A program made the translations under genes and the position numbers. The notes beneath the pieces were generated by a model that was given only the letters and a program-made list of their open reading frames with translations, was not told the DNA's origin and searched no databases. From contig CAWANF010000002.1 of NCBI GenBank assembly GCA_963783355.1, positions 372,001 to 436,000 of the forward strand: a stretch of DNA of 64,000 nucleotides. The letters run 5' to 3'. Each line of letters starts with the position of its first letter. Position 1 is the first letter of the stretch. This stretch comes from CAWANF01 sp963783355. GTDB lineage: Bacteria; Bacteroidota; Rhodothermia; Balneolales; DATFMH01. Positions 53,401 through 61,880 of this stretch are shown piece after piece.

Positions 53401-54200
53401 CCAGTTTTGTTAATACTCAAATTACTAAACGAAACAGCACCGGTTGCGTCAGTTTGTTTCGATAATGTTCCACTTAACGATCCAGTACCACTTGATTTTG
53501 TAATACTGACGGTTACATTTGCAGTCGGTACCCGATTTCCAAATTGATCCTCTAAATATGCCGTAACAGCCGGTGTAATGACTTTCTTAACGGTTGTATT
53601 GCCGGGTTGTTGACCGAAAGTCACTTTACTTGCCGCTCCGTTAACCATCGAAATCTGACCATAACTCACAGCCCCTGCTCCACCTGGAGCCGTAGTTCCA
53701 CTATTTGTAATAATACCACTATTTGGTATCATTCCGCTATTTGGCCGAATCCTGAAATTACTGAAAGTGGCTACACCAGGTGTATTGAAAATACCGTTAA
53801 AAAAACTGGAAACGTAACTTGATGCTGTTACCTGAAAAGTAATTTGTCTCTTTGTCCGGCTGACAAACTGCATTGTTAAACCGGTATTAAAATACCCGCC
53901 TCCACCAGAAGCATTACTAATTGTTACGGCAGGTGTTGTTCCGGTTGTGTCCCAGTCAAATCCCGATGGAGCATCAAATATTATGGTTCCGTTTAACGCC
54001 AGCTGACCCGCATAGTTTTCTGTAATTACAGGACCTGATAAGCTTGTAAAAGTAGAATTGGTGTTGTCTGCAGAAATAGCTTCTCCCCCTGTTGCCGGAT
54101 CAACAGTTTGAGAAAATCCTTTTTCTGCAGAAGATAACAGACATACCACAGTCAAAAGAATCGCTAATAATATAATGGTTGTTTTACGATTCAAACCCAA
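50415..54200 (-). CDS. Giant T9SS-exported surface protein with invasin/Ig-like repeats
   Basis: A 1261-residue protein. After the signal peptide there is a domain of about 150 residues. Three Ig-like repeats of about 100 residues follow, with 'TAYLEDQFGNRVPTANVTVSI', 'ITAVDGNNNVITSFNGTVDI' and 'TVQLKDSFGNNLTSGGHTVQL', the invasin/Big_1 signature. Next is a region with short repeated strands ('WNNASNWNGGTIPTANQVAF', about 515) that look like a beta-helix or strand stack, then a larger beta domain. The C-terminal FlgD-like sorting domain (NYPNPFNPSTTIKF) directs type IX secretion and surface attachment. It sits inside the DUF4402 run, 11 bases before gene B, and may be an adhesin of the same surface structure. 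Confidence 0.88.
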   Translation of the reverse strand: MGLNRKTTIILLAILLTVVCLLSSAEKGFSQTVDPATGGEAISADNTNSTFTSLSGPVITENYAGQLALNGTIIFDAPSGFDWDTTGTTPAVTISNASGGGGYFNTGLTMQFVSRTKRQITFQVTASSYVSSFFNGIFNTPGVATFSNFRIRPNSGMIPNSGIITNSGTTAPGGAGAVSYGQISMVNGAASKVTFGQQPGNTTVKKVITPAVTAYLEDQFGNRVPTANVTVSITKSSGTGSLSGTLSKQTDATGAVSFSNLSINKTGSKALMISSSGLTSSTSNSFSILPAGQLTGFLVQSTSGGTIASPQTAGQPFSIKITAVDGNNNVITSFNGTVDITSSGHISSGGGTSANFVNGVLTSHSITITNTGSFTITVIETGGTALGISNSFNVQAGTPDLSKSTITANPVVILNDGSSTSTLTVQLKDSFGNNLTSGGHTVQLATNASALSGVTDNGNGTYTATLNSTTAPVTIATISGTLDGNALTDKAQVIIAQFYTWTSSSNRFFATQTQLWNNASNWNGGTIPTANQVAFIPSSPANNSTTFPVIEQNTNVLAIVIQSGASVTINSGNTLTVGQSISGSGSVFADYAAINIGGDVTLSDLYGGTSNILLNGTALQKITGSLFGGTITVNNSGSGVESSGYINSVDTLNISNGTLKLDSGSLLNAFGDIKGTAGDSLIADNATVKIGGNYDVQHTNFSTSTIIFNGTKAQSFNNVNQFKNLEINNTNNVSAPGNVTVSDSLRLTKGALIIPSGANLIANTKDISSGILKFNRVLADSGWVLLSSPVTTSYGSLFGSKIVTQGYTGSTYPSKQPNVMTYDETYTGTDNQRYRIPADSSSIISAGKGMFVYVFGNVSNDANYTIPTPDTLTASGEEHEGTGSTFNFNVTYTAAADTGWNLVGNPFGATIDWDNTAAWTKTNMSNSIYVWNQQANSGNGAYLVWNGVTGSLGNGLVAPFQGFWVKADTTSPVLKVNTSAKTISGVFYRASARIPEITFQLEDDTTSGKPLLSTKSYLMFSQNGKTGKDAWDAYELSPLTLTYLSLYTTFSDGTKLAINSLPSDLTKELDLPVGFDGYENGVPISGNFMLTWPQFNNIPDNWTVQLVDNKTGKVVDMKTARQYGFSVDAIKGKIASNTYNQQNRPMIAKANNSNVRFTLKINPGNTQSTNPQLPGKYELFQNYPNPFNPSTTIKFGIPKNGKVRIVIYNILGQKVATLANKVFQAGYHEIVWNARDVASGLYFFRFDAGGKVMTKKMIYLK

Positions 54201-54394
54201 ATATCCAAGTCTTTTACACGAATATACTTTACAGGCTACTCATGTAAACTAATTACTTCTACGAATTTTGCATTTTTATAATACAAAATTAGCAGAGTAT
54301 TTAGTGTAGATTATTTCTTACCCAATTAGAAATACTTTGAAAGTAATATAAAATATTTGAGATATAAGTCCTAATGAATCGTATAAATAAGTAA

Positions 54395-54434
54395 ACAAGG
54401 CTCCATCCCCCGATTAGAGCCTTGTCATTTTTTT
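54395..54434 (-). terminator. Hairpin after DUF4402 gene A
   Basis: ACAAGGCTC and GAGCCTTGT form a perfect 9-bp stem with a 13-base loop just past the stop of gene A. The T run is better on the plus side than on the minus side, so termination direction is uncertain. Confidence 0.6.
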
Positions 54435-54441
54435 AACTGAA

Positions 54442-54939
54442 CTAATTATATTCTATTGTTGTAGTATAAGTTCCTTTATATTTACCAGGAATCGGACGTT
54501 TATTCAACATTTTTCCTCCCATCCAAACATATAATGAACCGGATTGTGACACTCTGGCTTCACCACCTTCATTATTACAAAAACGGACTGCAGCTTTCTG
54601 ATTTTTTTGAGAATTATAAATCGGTGTATTAGTTCTTACTTTTAAGACATTTCCGTTCATATCATGAAGCTCGATTTGCCCGGGAACATTTACGAGTACC
54701 GATGAGCCAGGCTGGGCAACTATCTTAAATTTGCCTGCATTGGGATTGTAGGAAGAAATATCAGCCGTACTTGCGCTTGTTGTTAATGTGTTTAGATTCA
54801 AGCTTTGGGCGTTATCAACGGAATTGCCTCGTATAATTGTTATAGTTACGGACATTGATACAGTCGTCCCATGCAATTGAGCTTTAAGAATACTCGTGCA
54901 AAACAAGCTTAGAAACAATATTACCAAAACCCTCTTCAT
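54442..54939 (-). CDS. DUF4402 pilin-like protein A
   Basis: A 165-residue exported protein, first of the DUF4402 group in transcription order. Signal peptide ends near 'LKAQ'. 'NAGKFKIVAQPGSSVLVNVPGQIEL', 'SGSLYVWMGGKML' and the terminal 'GKYKGTYTTTIEYN' identify DUF4402. The hairpin at 54395-54434 separates it from the giant protein. Confidence 0.85.
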   Translation of the reverse strand: MKRVLVILFLSLFCTSILKAQLHGTTVSMSVTITIIRGNSVDNAQSLNLNTLTTSASTADISSYNPNAGKFKIVAQPGSSVLVNVPGQIELHDMNGNVLKVRTNTPIYNSQKNQKAAVRFCNNEGGEARVSQSGSLYVWMGGKMLNKRPIPGKYKGTYTTTIEYN

Positions 54940-55580
54940 TAGCCAACAGAAGCAATTATGTTGTTATGAATATTTCATGCGTACTTAGTATCGGTATTAC
55001 AGAATTATATATGATTTTCTACCTAAGTACTTGTACTTATTTTAATATATTTTTATTTAAAAAAAAACACTTTCGCTAATATTTTATACCGGTTTTTACG
55101 TATTGTTTTCAGAAAGAGGAATTTTCTCGAAATTATATACTGTTATATATTTATTATTATTAGGTATACAATTTTTATATTGCTACCAGAATATTTCCAT
55201 ATTTTAATAGTTTAATGATTATTTCTTGAGAATAGCAGTTACACGCGAATTATATATAAGTATAAATACTTATCTTTTTTTTAGAAATTTATAAACATAT
55301 CATGGTTTGCAGAATGGTTGATATCCTATTCACACTTTCCATAGTGATTAGGATGTTGAAATATGATGGATAGCTATTGAATCTTATCCCGGTTATTCAT
55401 ATCGAATAATAATTTTGTATGGAGATTTTTAATCGGGATGATTTATTTTTGAGGGAATGAGATCGTATTCCTGATATCCAGCAGCCGCTATTTACTATTA
55501 TTCTTTTTTATCATTATTACCGTTATTTCAGTAAACTCATGATGGGTCTTTAATTGAGCACGAACTCTTTGAGCTTTCTG
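54940..55580. other. AT-rich gene-free region between DUF4402 gene A and the usher relic
   Basis: There is no convincing gene in 641 bases on either strand. The sequence is very AT-rich with several A and T tracts. It probably contains the gene A promoter plus eroded remains of the relic operon. Confidence 0.5.
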
Positions 55581-56604
55581 TCAGAAGATATTATCAGGTA
55601 TCAATAAACGATAAATCTTATTTAATTGATCATAAATGAGAGAAGTTTTATAACCGTATCTTGACTTTAATTTCCGTTGAAAATAACCCGCCGCTTTTTT
55701 GGTTGAATGCACTCCTATCTGAATCTTAAAGTAGAAATCATCATTCAGCCACAATTGTTCTGGTTTAAGTCAAATAAAGGCATCCTTAAATCCAACCTTC
55801 TGGCATTAACTAACGACAGATAAACATTGGCGTTTATAGTACTTCCCCCGCTGGAGTTGATATTGTAATTAGAGGATAATGTTATTCGATTCCAGTTTGC
55901 ATTCAGGCCATTGCCATAGCTTTATACATATTTTGATGCTATGCGCTTTCCATCACCCTGAAACCGAATATTGAGGGGATGTCTCAACAAATGGAAGGGT
56001 AAATACAGACTTGCTTTCCCCTCGTCGTAGGCAAAACCATAATCATTATAAAAATATTCGTTGCCAAAGTGCGATGACTGAAACTCAAAACTTGTTTGAG
56101 ATGGAAACAATGCATTAAATGTAGCCTGGTATAAATTACTGGGAGATATGGTAAGGGCAGCTACGTACGGCGTTCCAATTCTAAAAGAAGATGTATTATA
56201 AAAAACAGGTTTAATACCATAATCCATACCGATATTCTCAGTAAACCAGTCATTAAATCCCAATGCCATATTGGGTGCAAGAAAAAAATTCTTAAGTTTT
56301 TAAAAAAAGGATCGGCTGTTTGGAGTGAAGTTGAGGGCAAACAACTTCTTTAAAACAGATATCTTCGCATAATAATCTAATTGAGAATCTATTAAATCCT
56401 CTTTATTGATTTCATATTTCTTTTTCCCGACATAGGCCTGCAAGCTTGTAATATTTATCAGATACTTTGTCTTTGTATCCAGGTAAAAACCACTAATGGT
56501 ATTTTTTTAAGTGTGGTGATTTGATCGTTAATTTTTGCAGCAAACAGATCATTCGAAGGAGTGACAATGTGGAATTCCCAATCCCCTGAACATAAAAATG
56601 GCAT
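55581..56604 (-). pseudogene. Relic of a second usher-SPOR gene
   Basis: On the minus strand, pieces of a paralogue of the 43259-47044 protein appear in the right order. They are an N-terminal part ('TISGFYLDTKTKYLINI...EINKEDLIDSQLDYYAKISVLKKLFALNF'), a barrel part (55922-56269, 'NDWFTENIGMDYGIKPVFYN'), a further strand ('WNRITLSSNYNINSSGGS'), and a SPOR repeat ('FYFKIQIGVHSTKKAAGYF') ending in a stop at 55581. The join between the first two parts skips about 250 codons of the intact homologue. Several frameshifts, one at an A7 run, and stops break the frame. It is downstream of hmuV on the same strand. Confidence 0.82.
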
Positions 56605-56624
56605 GATTTATTTAAAGTATCTTA

Positions 56625-57404
56625 TTATACCACAATGTAATAAGGAAAGGACTGCTCATCATTTTGGAGAACTTTACAATGAATATTATATAATCTGAAC
56701 AGGTTTTCAGTTGTTATGACTCTTTTTGGTTCCCCTTTATCTATTATAACCCCATCTTTCAATAGATAAACATAATCGGCATACTGGGCGGTCAAGTTGA
56801 TGTCGTGTAGTACGGCAACAACCACCGTACCTTCCCGAGCCAATTGTCTGGCTTTTTTTAAAAACTCATGTTGATAATTCAAATCCAATGATGCTATGGG
56901 CTCATCTAATAATAAATAACGCCCGTTTTCTCCCGGTTTTTCCCATATTTGAGAAAGTACCCTGGCAAAATGTACTCTTTGTTGTTCCCCTCCCGACAGT
57001 GTTAAATAATTTCGTTCAGCAAAATCCTGTAAATCGAGCATTTCAATTGATTGTCGACAGATATCCTCATCATACGGAGTCGGTTTGAATGGAAAATGAG
57101 GATAACGTCCCATCATTATCACCTCGCGAACCGTCAAGGGAAACGACAATTCCGATTGTTGGGCCAGTACAGATCGAATCCTGGCAATAACTGAACTATT
57201 ATCTTTTTGCAGGGTGATATTCCCGTATTGTACGGTTCCAAAATCTGGTGCTATTTCTCCACTGATTGTTTTCAGAAACGTTGTTTTTCCGGACCCATTA
57301 GGACCTATAATGACAGAAACTTTACCTGGTTCAAATTGAGCAGAAACATGGTTCAGAACTTTTTTGCTTCCATAGCTGACAGAAATATTTTTGGCATCAA
57401 GCAT
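56625..57404 (-). CDS. hmuV: Heme/iron ABC transporter ATP-binding protein
   Basis: The start at ATG 57404 is set by GGAGG five bases upstream and overlaps the permease stop by eight bases (259 residues). Walker A GPNGSGKT is at 34-41, the signature LSGGEQQRVHFARVL and Walker B YLLLDEP follow, then the switch His in VAVLHDINLTAQYADYV. The FepC/BtuD/HmuV family powers import of siderophores, cobalamin or heme. The neighbouring binding protein points to heme, but substrate is inferred. Confidence 0.9.
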   Translation of the reverse strand: MLDAKNISVSYGSKKVLNHVSAQFEPGKVSVIIGPNGSGKTTFLKTISGEIAPDFGTVQYGNITLQKDNSSVIARIRSVLAQQSELSFPLTVREVIMMGRYPHFPFKPTPYDEDICRQSIEMLDLQDFAERNYLTLSGGEQQRVHFARVLSQIWEKPGENGRYLLLDEPIASLDLNYQHEFLKKARQLAREGTVVVAVLHDINLTAQYADYVYLLKDGVIIDKGEPKRVITTENLFRLYNIHCKVLQNDEQSFPYYIVV

Positions 57405-58455
57405 AAAAGCCTCCACCGGAACTTTTTCTCTTCTGATGAAACAACATCCACATAAATATCGGGGCACCTACAAAGGAAGTGATGATGCCTATCGGTAATT
57501 CACCAGGAGCAATAATAATTCTGGAAACGATATCGGCCACATTCATCACAATAGCTCCTAAAAGAGCCGAACCTATAATCAAAAAATAATTATCAGAGCT
57601 CTTAATAATTCTAAGAACGTGCGGCACAATAAGGCCTACAAATCCTATTACCCCAACGAACGATGTTGCCACAGCAACCATTAACGTATTGATAAGCATT
57701 ATTTTAAGAATGAGCTGATCTGGATTTACTCCCAAATGTGAGGCGTCACCTTCGCCAAGCAATAATGCATTTAGCTCTTTTGAATACCGAAGTGAAATTA
57801 AAATACATAACAGTGTACAAATACCAACGATATAAAACGACTTCCAGTCTGCTCCGGAAAAGGTCCCCAAACTCCAGAAGGTTATGGAACGAGCCTGCGG
57901 ATCCCTTGCAATGTACGATAGAAAACCGGTGCCGCTTAAACACAATGCATTCATAGCAATACCCACTAACAGCATAATGGCGACTGCTGTTTTCCCCTTC
58001 GTGGACGAAACCTTATAAACGATAAAAGTCGCCAGAAAAGCCCCTACAAAGGCAGAAAAAGGTAACATAAAAGAACCAAACGCACCTGTGCGAATAATGG
58101 GAAAGGCAGAACCAAGCACAAAGACCAGTGCTGCTCCTAATGCCGCCCCGGCTGAAGTACCAATCAATCCGGGAGCAACGATGGGATTTCGAAACAAGGC
58201 CTGCATTAATGCACCGGATACCGACAATGACGCCCCCACGACAATGCATAATAATACCCGCGGCAACCGAATCTGTAAAAACACTCCTCTTTTCAATTGA
58301 TTCGTACCATGATTTCCAGGTTCAAAAACAAATTTAAATATATCATGATACGAAATTGGAACGGCTCCGGTTCGAACAGCAACAATTATAGTAATCAGCA
58401 ATACTACAAAGAAAAAAAGATAATAAAACAGAAAGGATCGATTAAAAAATTTCAT
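57397..58455 (-). CDS. hmuU: FecCD-family iron/heme ABC permease
   Basis: A 352-residue inner-membrane permease with about ten helices. 'QIRLPRVLLCIVVGASLSVSGALMQALFRNPIVAPGLIGTSAGAALGA' near residues 50-98 and 'FVGLIVPHVLRIIKSSDNYFLI' near 265 are the BtuC/FecCD hallmarks; the latter includes the coupling helix. It lies between the binding protein and the ATPase. Confidence 0.92.
   Translation of the reverse strand: MKFFNRSFLFYYLFFFVVLLITIIVAVRTGAVPISYHDIFKFVFEPGNHGTNQLKRGVFLQIRLPRVLLCIVVGASLSVSGALMQALFRNPIVAPGLIGTSAGAALGAALVFVLGSAFPIIRTGAFGSFMLPFSAFVGAFLATFIVYKVSSTKGKTAVAIMLLVGIAMNALCLSGTGFLSYIARDPQARSITFWSLGTFSGADWKSFYIVGICTLLCILISLRYSKELNALLLGEGDASHLGVNPDQLILKIMLINTLMVAVATSFVGVIGFVGLIVPHVLRIIKSSDNYFLIIGSALLGAIVMNVADIVSRIIIAPGELPIGIITSFVGAPIFMWMLFHQKRKSSGGGFYA
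57410..57414 (-). promoter_or_regulatory. Ribosome-binding site fixing the hmuV start
   Basis: GGAGG inside the last codons of hmuU, five bases before ATG 57404. It rules out the upstream ATG at 57467. Confidence 0.8.
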
Positions 58456-58465
58456 CAGGTGGAAA

Positions 58466-59344
58466 TTATTGATGTATCAATTTCATGATTTTTAAAATAT
58501 TTTCCGGTGTGCGGGGACCCAGATATAATAAATCATGCTCGTCAATGCTGTAGATTTTTTTGTTTTTCGCGGCTGGTGTTAATGAAATTCCGGGAATTTT
58601 CTCAAATTTATCTAACCCACCTAACCGGTGAACACCATAACTGGTAGCCAGAATAACCTGGGGCTGATCTTCCGCCAGGACCTCAGGACTTAATAACCTG
58701 AATTTCTCCGAACTGATAGCATTAACCCCTCCGGCCTGTTCCAGCATAAATTCAACCGTTCCTTTGGGTCCGAATGGGAAATAAACATTATGTGCACGTC
58801 CAAAGTGTATAACCATAACTTTAGGATGATCGCTATAACGGGCACGTTCTTCAGCAACCTTTTTCATTCCCCTGTCCATTTTTGCACATAACGAATCGGC
58901 CTTATCCTGAACATGAAAATAGGAACCGAGATCATGGATGAGTTGCCTGGTATCAGCCATCGTTTCGGCCGTCCGGAATTTCTTTACTGTAATACCGACC
59001 TCTTTTAGCTGTGGGATGACATTATCAGGACCAATTTCGGCATCAGTACCGCCATTATAAATAAAAACCGTCGGACGCAGGGATATAATGCCTTCCGCAT
59101 TAAGCATCATATGATAACCAATATTGGGAAGCTTCTTCACACGGGACGGATAGGTACTGGATAAATCTACCCCGACTATTTTATTACCCTCTCCCAAAGC
59201 GTAAACGATCTCTGTCAATTGTTTCGAAGCGCAAACAATCCTGATTTCATGTTTTTCCTGATTTTCCTTTTTCGTTTTACTGCATGATGAAACCAGGAAC
59301 AGAAATGCAAACATTACCAGACTGGATAACTTTGACGGACGCAT
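58466..59344 (-). CDS. hmuT: Heme/iron ABC transporter substrate-binding lipoprotein
   Basis: This 292-residue protein has lipobox VSSC (Cys21) and a class III periplasmic binding fold: 'RIVCASKQLTEIVYALGEGNKIVGVDLSSTYP', 'EGIISLRPTVFIYNGGTD', a long linking helix (about 125-150), 'FPFGPKGTVEFMLEQAGGVNA' and a C-terminal 'YLGPRTPENILKIM'. These are typical of HmuT-like heme-binding proteins. It is first in the T-U-V operon. Confidence 0.88.
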   Translation of the reverse strand: MRPSKLSSLVMFAFLFLVSSCSKTKKENQEKHEIRIVCASKQLTEIVYALGEGNKIVGVDLSSTYPSRVKKLPNIGYHMMLNAEGIISLRPTVFIYNGGTDAEIGPDNVIPQLKEVGITVKKFRTAETMADTRQLIHDLGSYFHVQDKADSLCAKMDRGMKKVAEERARYSDHPKVMVIHFGRAHNVYFPFGPKGTVEFMLEQAGGVNAISSEKFRLLSPEVLAEDQPQVILATSYGVHRLGGLDKFEKIPGISLTPAAKNKKIYSIDEHDLLYLGPRTPENILKIMKLIHQ

Positions 59345-59462
59345 ATTCCCACATTATTAAATTAAAAAAAAGAAACTGTCGATTTTTCAACTCTTAAACA
59401 AGCACATAAACCAGGTTGCATTTCATATTTTTCAGAATTTTAATCTCTACCCAAAATTTGAA

Positions 59463-59498
59463 AATAAAAAAGGCTTCCGAAATAATCCGAAAGCCTTA
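59463..59498 (-). terminator. Terminator after the pdh operon
   Basis: On the minus strand AAGGCTTTCGG and CCGGAAGCCTT-type arms (one mismatch) form a stem with a 7-base loop, followed by T-rich sequence, about 30 bases past the pdhC stop. Confidence 0.82.
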
Positions 59499-59526
59499 AA
59501 AGCATACTATACCTGTTTTCTTAAAT

Positions 59527-60798
59527 CTACAATAACATTCCCATTGGATTTTCTAACAGGTTTTTCAGTGTACCCAGGAAACTGGCTGCCTGTGCACCGT
59601 CGACGATACGGTGATCGCTTGATAATGTAACCTTCATCTGTTTACCGGGAACAATTTCGCCATTGTCTACAATAGGTACATCACGAATAGATCCAATAGC
59701 GAGTATACAAGCATTTGGCGGGTTGATAATGGCTGTAAATTCATCAATTCCAAACATACCAAGATTGCTTACGCTAAATGTACTGCCTTCCCATTCTTCG
59801 GGCTGTAATTTACGATCACGTGCCTTACCGGCAAGTTCCTTGGATTCTTTCGCTATTTGTTGCAATCCCTTCTGATCAACATTGCGAATAACCGGGGTGA
59901 TCAAACCATCATCAATAGCCACGGCCATAGCAATATGAATATCACCATGTTGTCGTATAATATCGTCAAGCCAGGAACTGTTAATTGCAGGATGTTGCTT
60001 TAACGCAACCGAACAAGCTTTAATAACAAAATCATTGAAGCTGATTTTAACTTCACTAATTTCATTCAGCTTCGCTCTTGTCTGAACCACATTCCGCATA
60101 TCAATATCAATTGTTTCATAATAATGCGGGCTGGTAAATTTACTTTCAGCCAAACGACGCGCGATGGTTTTACGCATTTGTGATATTTTGATATCCTGCG
60201 AAACAGCCGTGGAAACCGGTGCCGATGCTGCCGGGGCAGAAACGGAGGTGGAAGCTGAATCATCATACGATTCAATGTCTCGCTTAATGATTCTTCCATT
60301 GGGTCCGCTGCCCTGCACTTTATGAATATCTATTCCTTCTTCCTGGGCCATTTTACGAGCCAACGGGGATGCTTTGATACGTCCATCTTCCTGAGAGACA
60401 GATTTTTTTGCTGATTTATCAACCCCGTTTAAATCACCAAATAAAGGATCAAAGTCTTTCTTGCTGCCAGCTTTTTCCGCAGGAGCCTTCTTTTCTTCAG
60501 CAGGTTCTGTTTTAGTTTCTTTTTGCTCACCACCTTCGATAAGGCCGGCAATATCTTCACCTTTTTCTCCGATGATAGCAATTTTGCCTCCCAAAGGAAT
60601 AGCGTCTCCTTCTTGTGCGAGAATTTTCAGAACGGTTCCTCCGTCGAACACTTCCACGTCCATCGTGGCTTTGTCAGTTTCGACTTCAGCAATAATATCT
60701 CCTGAACTGACGCTGTCTCCCTCTTTAACGTTCCATTTTACAATGACACCTTCTTCCATGGTGTCACTTAATTTCGGCATATCAATAACTACGGCCAT
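59527..60798 (-). CDS. pdhC: Pyruvate dehydrogenase complex E2 (dihydrolipoyl acetyltransferase)
   Basis: The 423-residue E2 has one lipoyl domain (Lys43 in VETDKATMD), an Ala/Glu/Lys-rich linker, a peripheral subunit-binding domain (about 140-176, 'ASPLARKMAQEEGIDIHKVQGSG') and the acyltransferase domain ending with catalytic His396 in SSDHRIVDG. It transfers acetyl groups to CoA. It is last in the pdhA-pdhB-pdhC operon; an E3 gene is not in the window. Confidence 0.95.
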   Translation of the reverse strand: MAVVIDMPKLSDTMEEGVIVKWNVKEGDSVSSGDIIAEVETDKATMDVEVFDGGTVLKILAQEGDAIPLGGKIAIIGEKGEDIAGLIEGGEQKETKTEPAEEKKAPAEKAGSKKDFDPLFGDLNGVDKSAKKSVSQEDGRIKASPLARKMAQEEGIDIHKVQGSGPNGRIIKRDIESYDDSASTSVSAPAASAPVSTAVSQDIKISQMRKTIARRLAESKFTSPHYYETIDIDMRNVVQTRAKLNEISEVKISFNDFVIKACSVALKQHPAINSSWLDDIIRQHGDIHIAMAVAIDDGLITPVIRNVDQKGLQQIAKESKELAGKARDRKLQPEEWEGSTFSVSNLGMFGIDEFTAIINPPNACILAIGSIRDVPIVDNGEIVPGKQMKVTLSSDHRIVDGAQAASFLGTLKNLLENPMGMLL

Positions 60799-60842
60799 AA
60801 TTAATTCCTCTTCTAATATTTTTATACTCTTTTAGTTCCCAA

Positions 60843-61826
60843 TTACTTGCGATACATCACCGAATTAACAGCTTCAATAACCTGTTTTGGGCTTGGGAAC
60901 CATTTTTCAAATAAATTTTTAGCGAAAGGTGCCGGAGTATCTGGTAAAGTGACACGCTGCACAGGAGCATCCAGATAATCGAAAGCACCTCGTTGAATTT
61001 GAAAACCAACTTCTGATGCAATACCGGCATATGGATGAGATTCGTCGACGATAACGCAACGATTGGTTTTCTTAACTGATTCAATCACCGTATCAATATC
61101 AAATGGTTTTATAGTTCTCGGATCAATAATTTCTGCTTCTATGCCATCTTTAGCCAACAGATCAGCTGCTTGCTGGGCAACATGGTACATTTTACCATGA
61201 GCCACAACCGTGACATCAGATCCTTCTCTCTTTATTTTTGCTTTACCGATAGGAATCAGGAATTCATCCTCATCCGGAACTTCCTGTTTCATACCGTACA
61301 TTTGCTCTGATTCCAGAAAGATAACGGGGTTGTCGTCACGAATGGCAGATTTTAACAGCCCTTTGGCATCTGCGGGTTGTGAAGGATAAATGACGACCAG
61401 CCCGGGATACTGAGCATATAAGCTTTCGTAAGCGACCGAGTGAGTAGCCCCTAATTGTCCGGCTGAAGCATTAGGTCCGCGAAATACGATAGGTATACTA
61501 ACCTGTCCGCCGCTCATATAGCGAATTTTCGCGGCGTTATTAATGATTTGGTCCATCCCGACAACAGCAAAGTTAAAGGTCATGAACTCAACAACCGGTC
61601 GAAGTCCGTTCATGGCAGCACCCACACCGATACCGGCAAATCCCAGCTCGGAAATAGGCGTATCAATAACTCTTTTGCCACCGAATTTTTCGTACATTCC
61701 CTGCGTCACTTTATAGGCGCCATCGTATTCGGCAACTTCTTCACCCATGATAAAAACCCGATCATCCCGTTCCATTTCTTCGGTCAAAGCGGCCCTGATG
61801 GCTTCTCTGAATTGTAATTCAGCCAT
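60843..61826 (-). CDS. pdhB: Pyruvate dehydrogenase E1 beta subunit
   Basis: A 327-residue transketolase-like subunit: 'EEMERDDRVFIMGEEVAEYDGAYKVTQGM' with the TPP-activating Glu, 'DTPISELGFAGIGVGAAMNGLRP', 'YESLYAQYPGLVVIYPS' and C-terminal 'LPDTPAPFAKNLFEKWFPSPKQV'. It pairs with pdhA, with 54-base spacing to it and 44 to pdhC. Confidence 0.96.
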   Translation of the reverse strand: MAELQFREAIRAALTEEMERDDRVFIMGEEVAEYDGAYKVTQGMYEKFGGKRVIDTPISELGFAGIGVGAAMNGLRPVVEFMTFNFAVVGMDQIINNAAKIRYMSGGQVSIPIVFRGPNASAGQLGATHSVAYESLYAQYPGLVVIYPSQPADAKGLLKSAIRDDNPVIFLESEQMYGMKQEVPDEDEFLIPIGKAKIKREGSDVTVVAHGKMYHVAQQAADLLAKDGIEAEIIDPRTIKPFDIDTVIESVKKTNRCVIVDESHPYAGIASEVGFQIQRGAFDYLDAPVQRVTLPDTPAPFAKNLFEKWFPSPKQVIEAVNSVMYRK

Positions 61827-61880
61827 TTAATTCTCCTATTATAATTTCTTATTCTTCAAATACTTTATTCAAAATTTATT

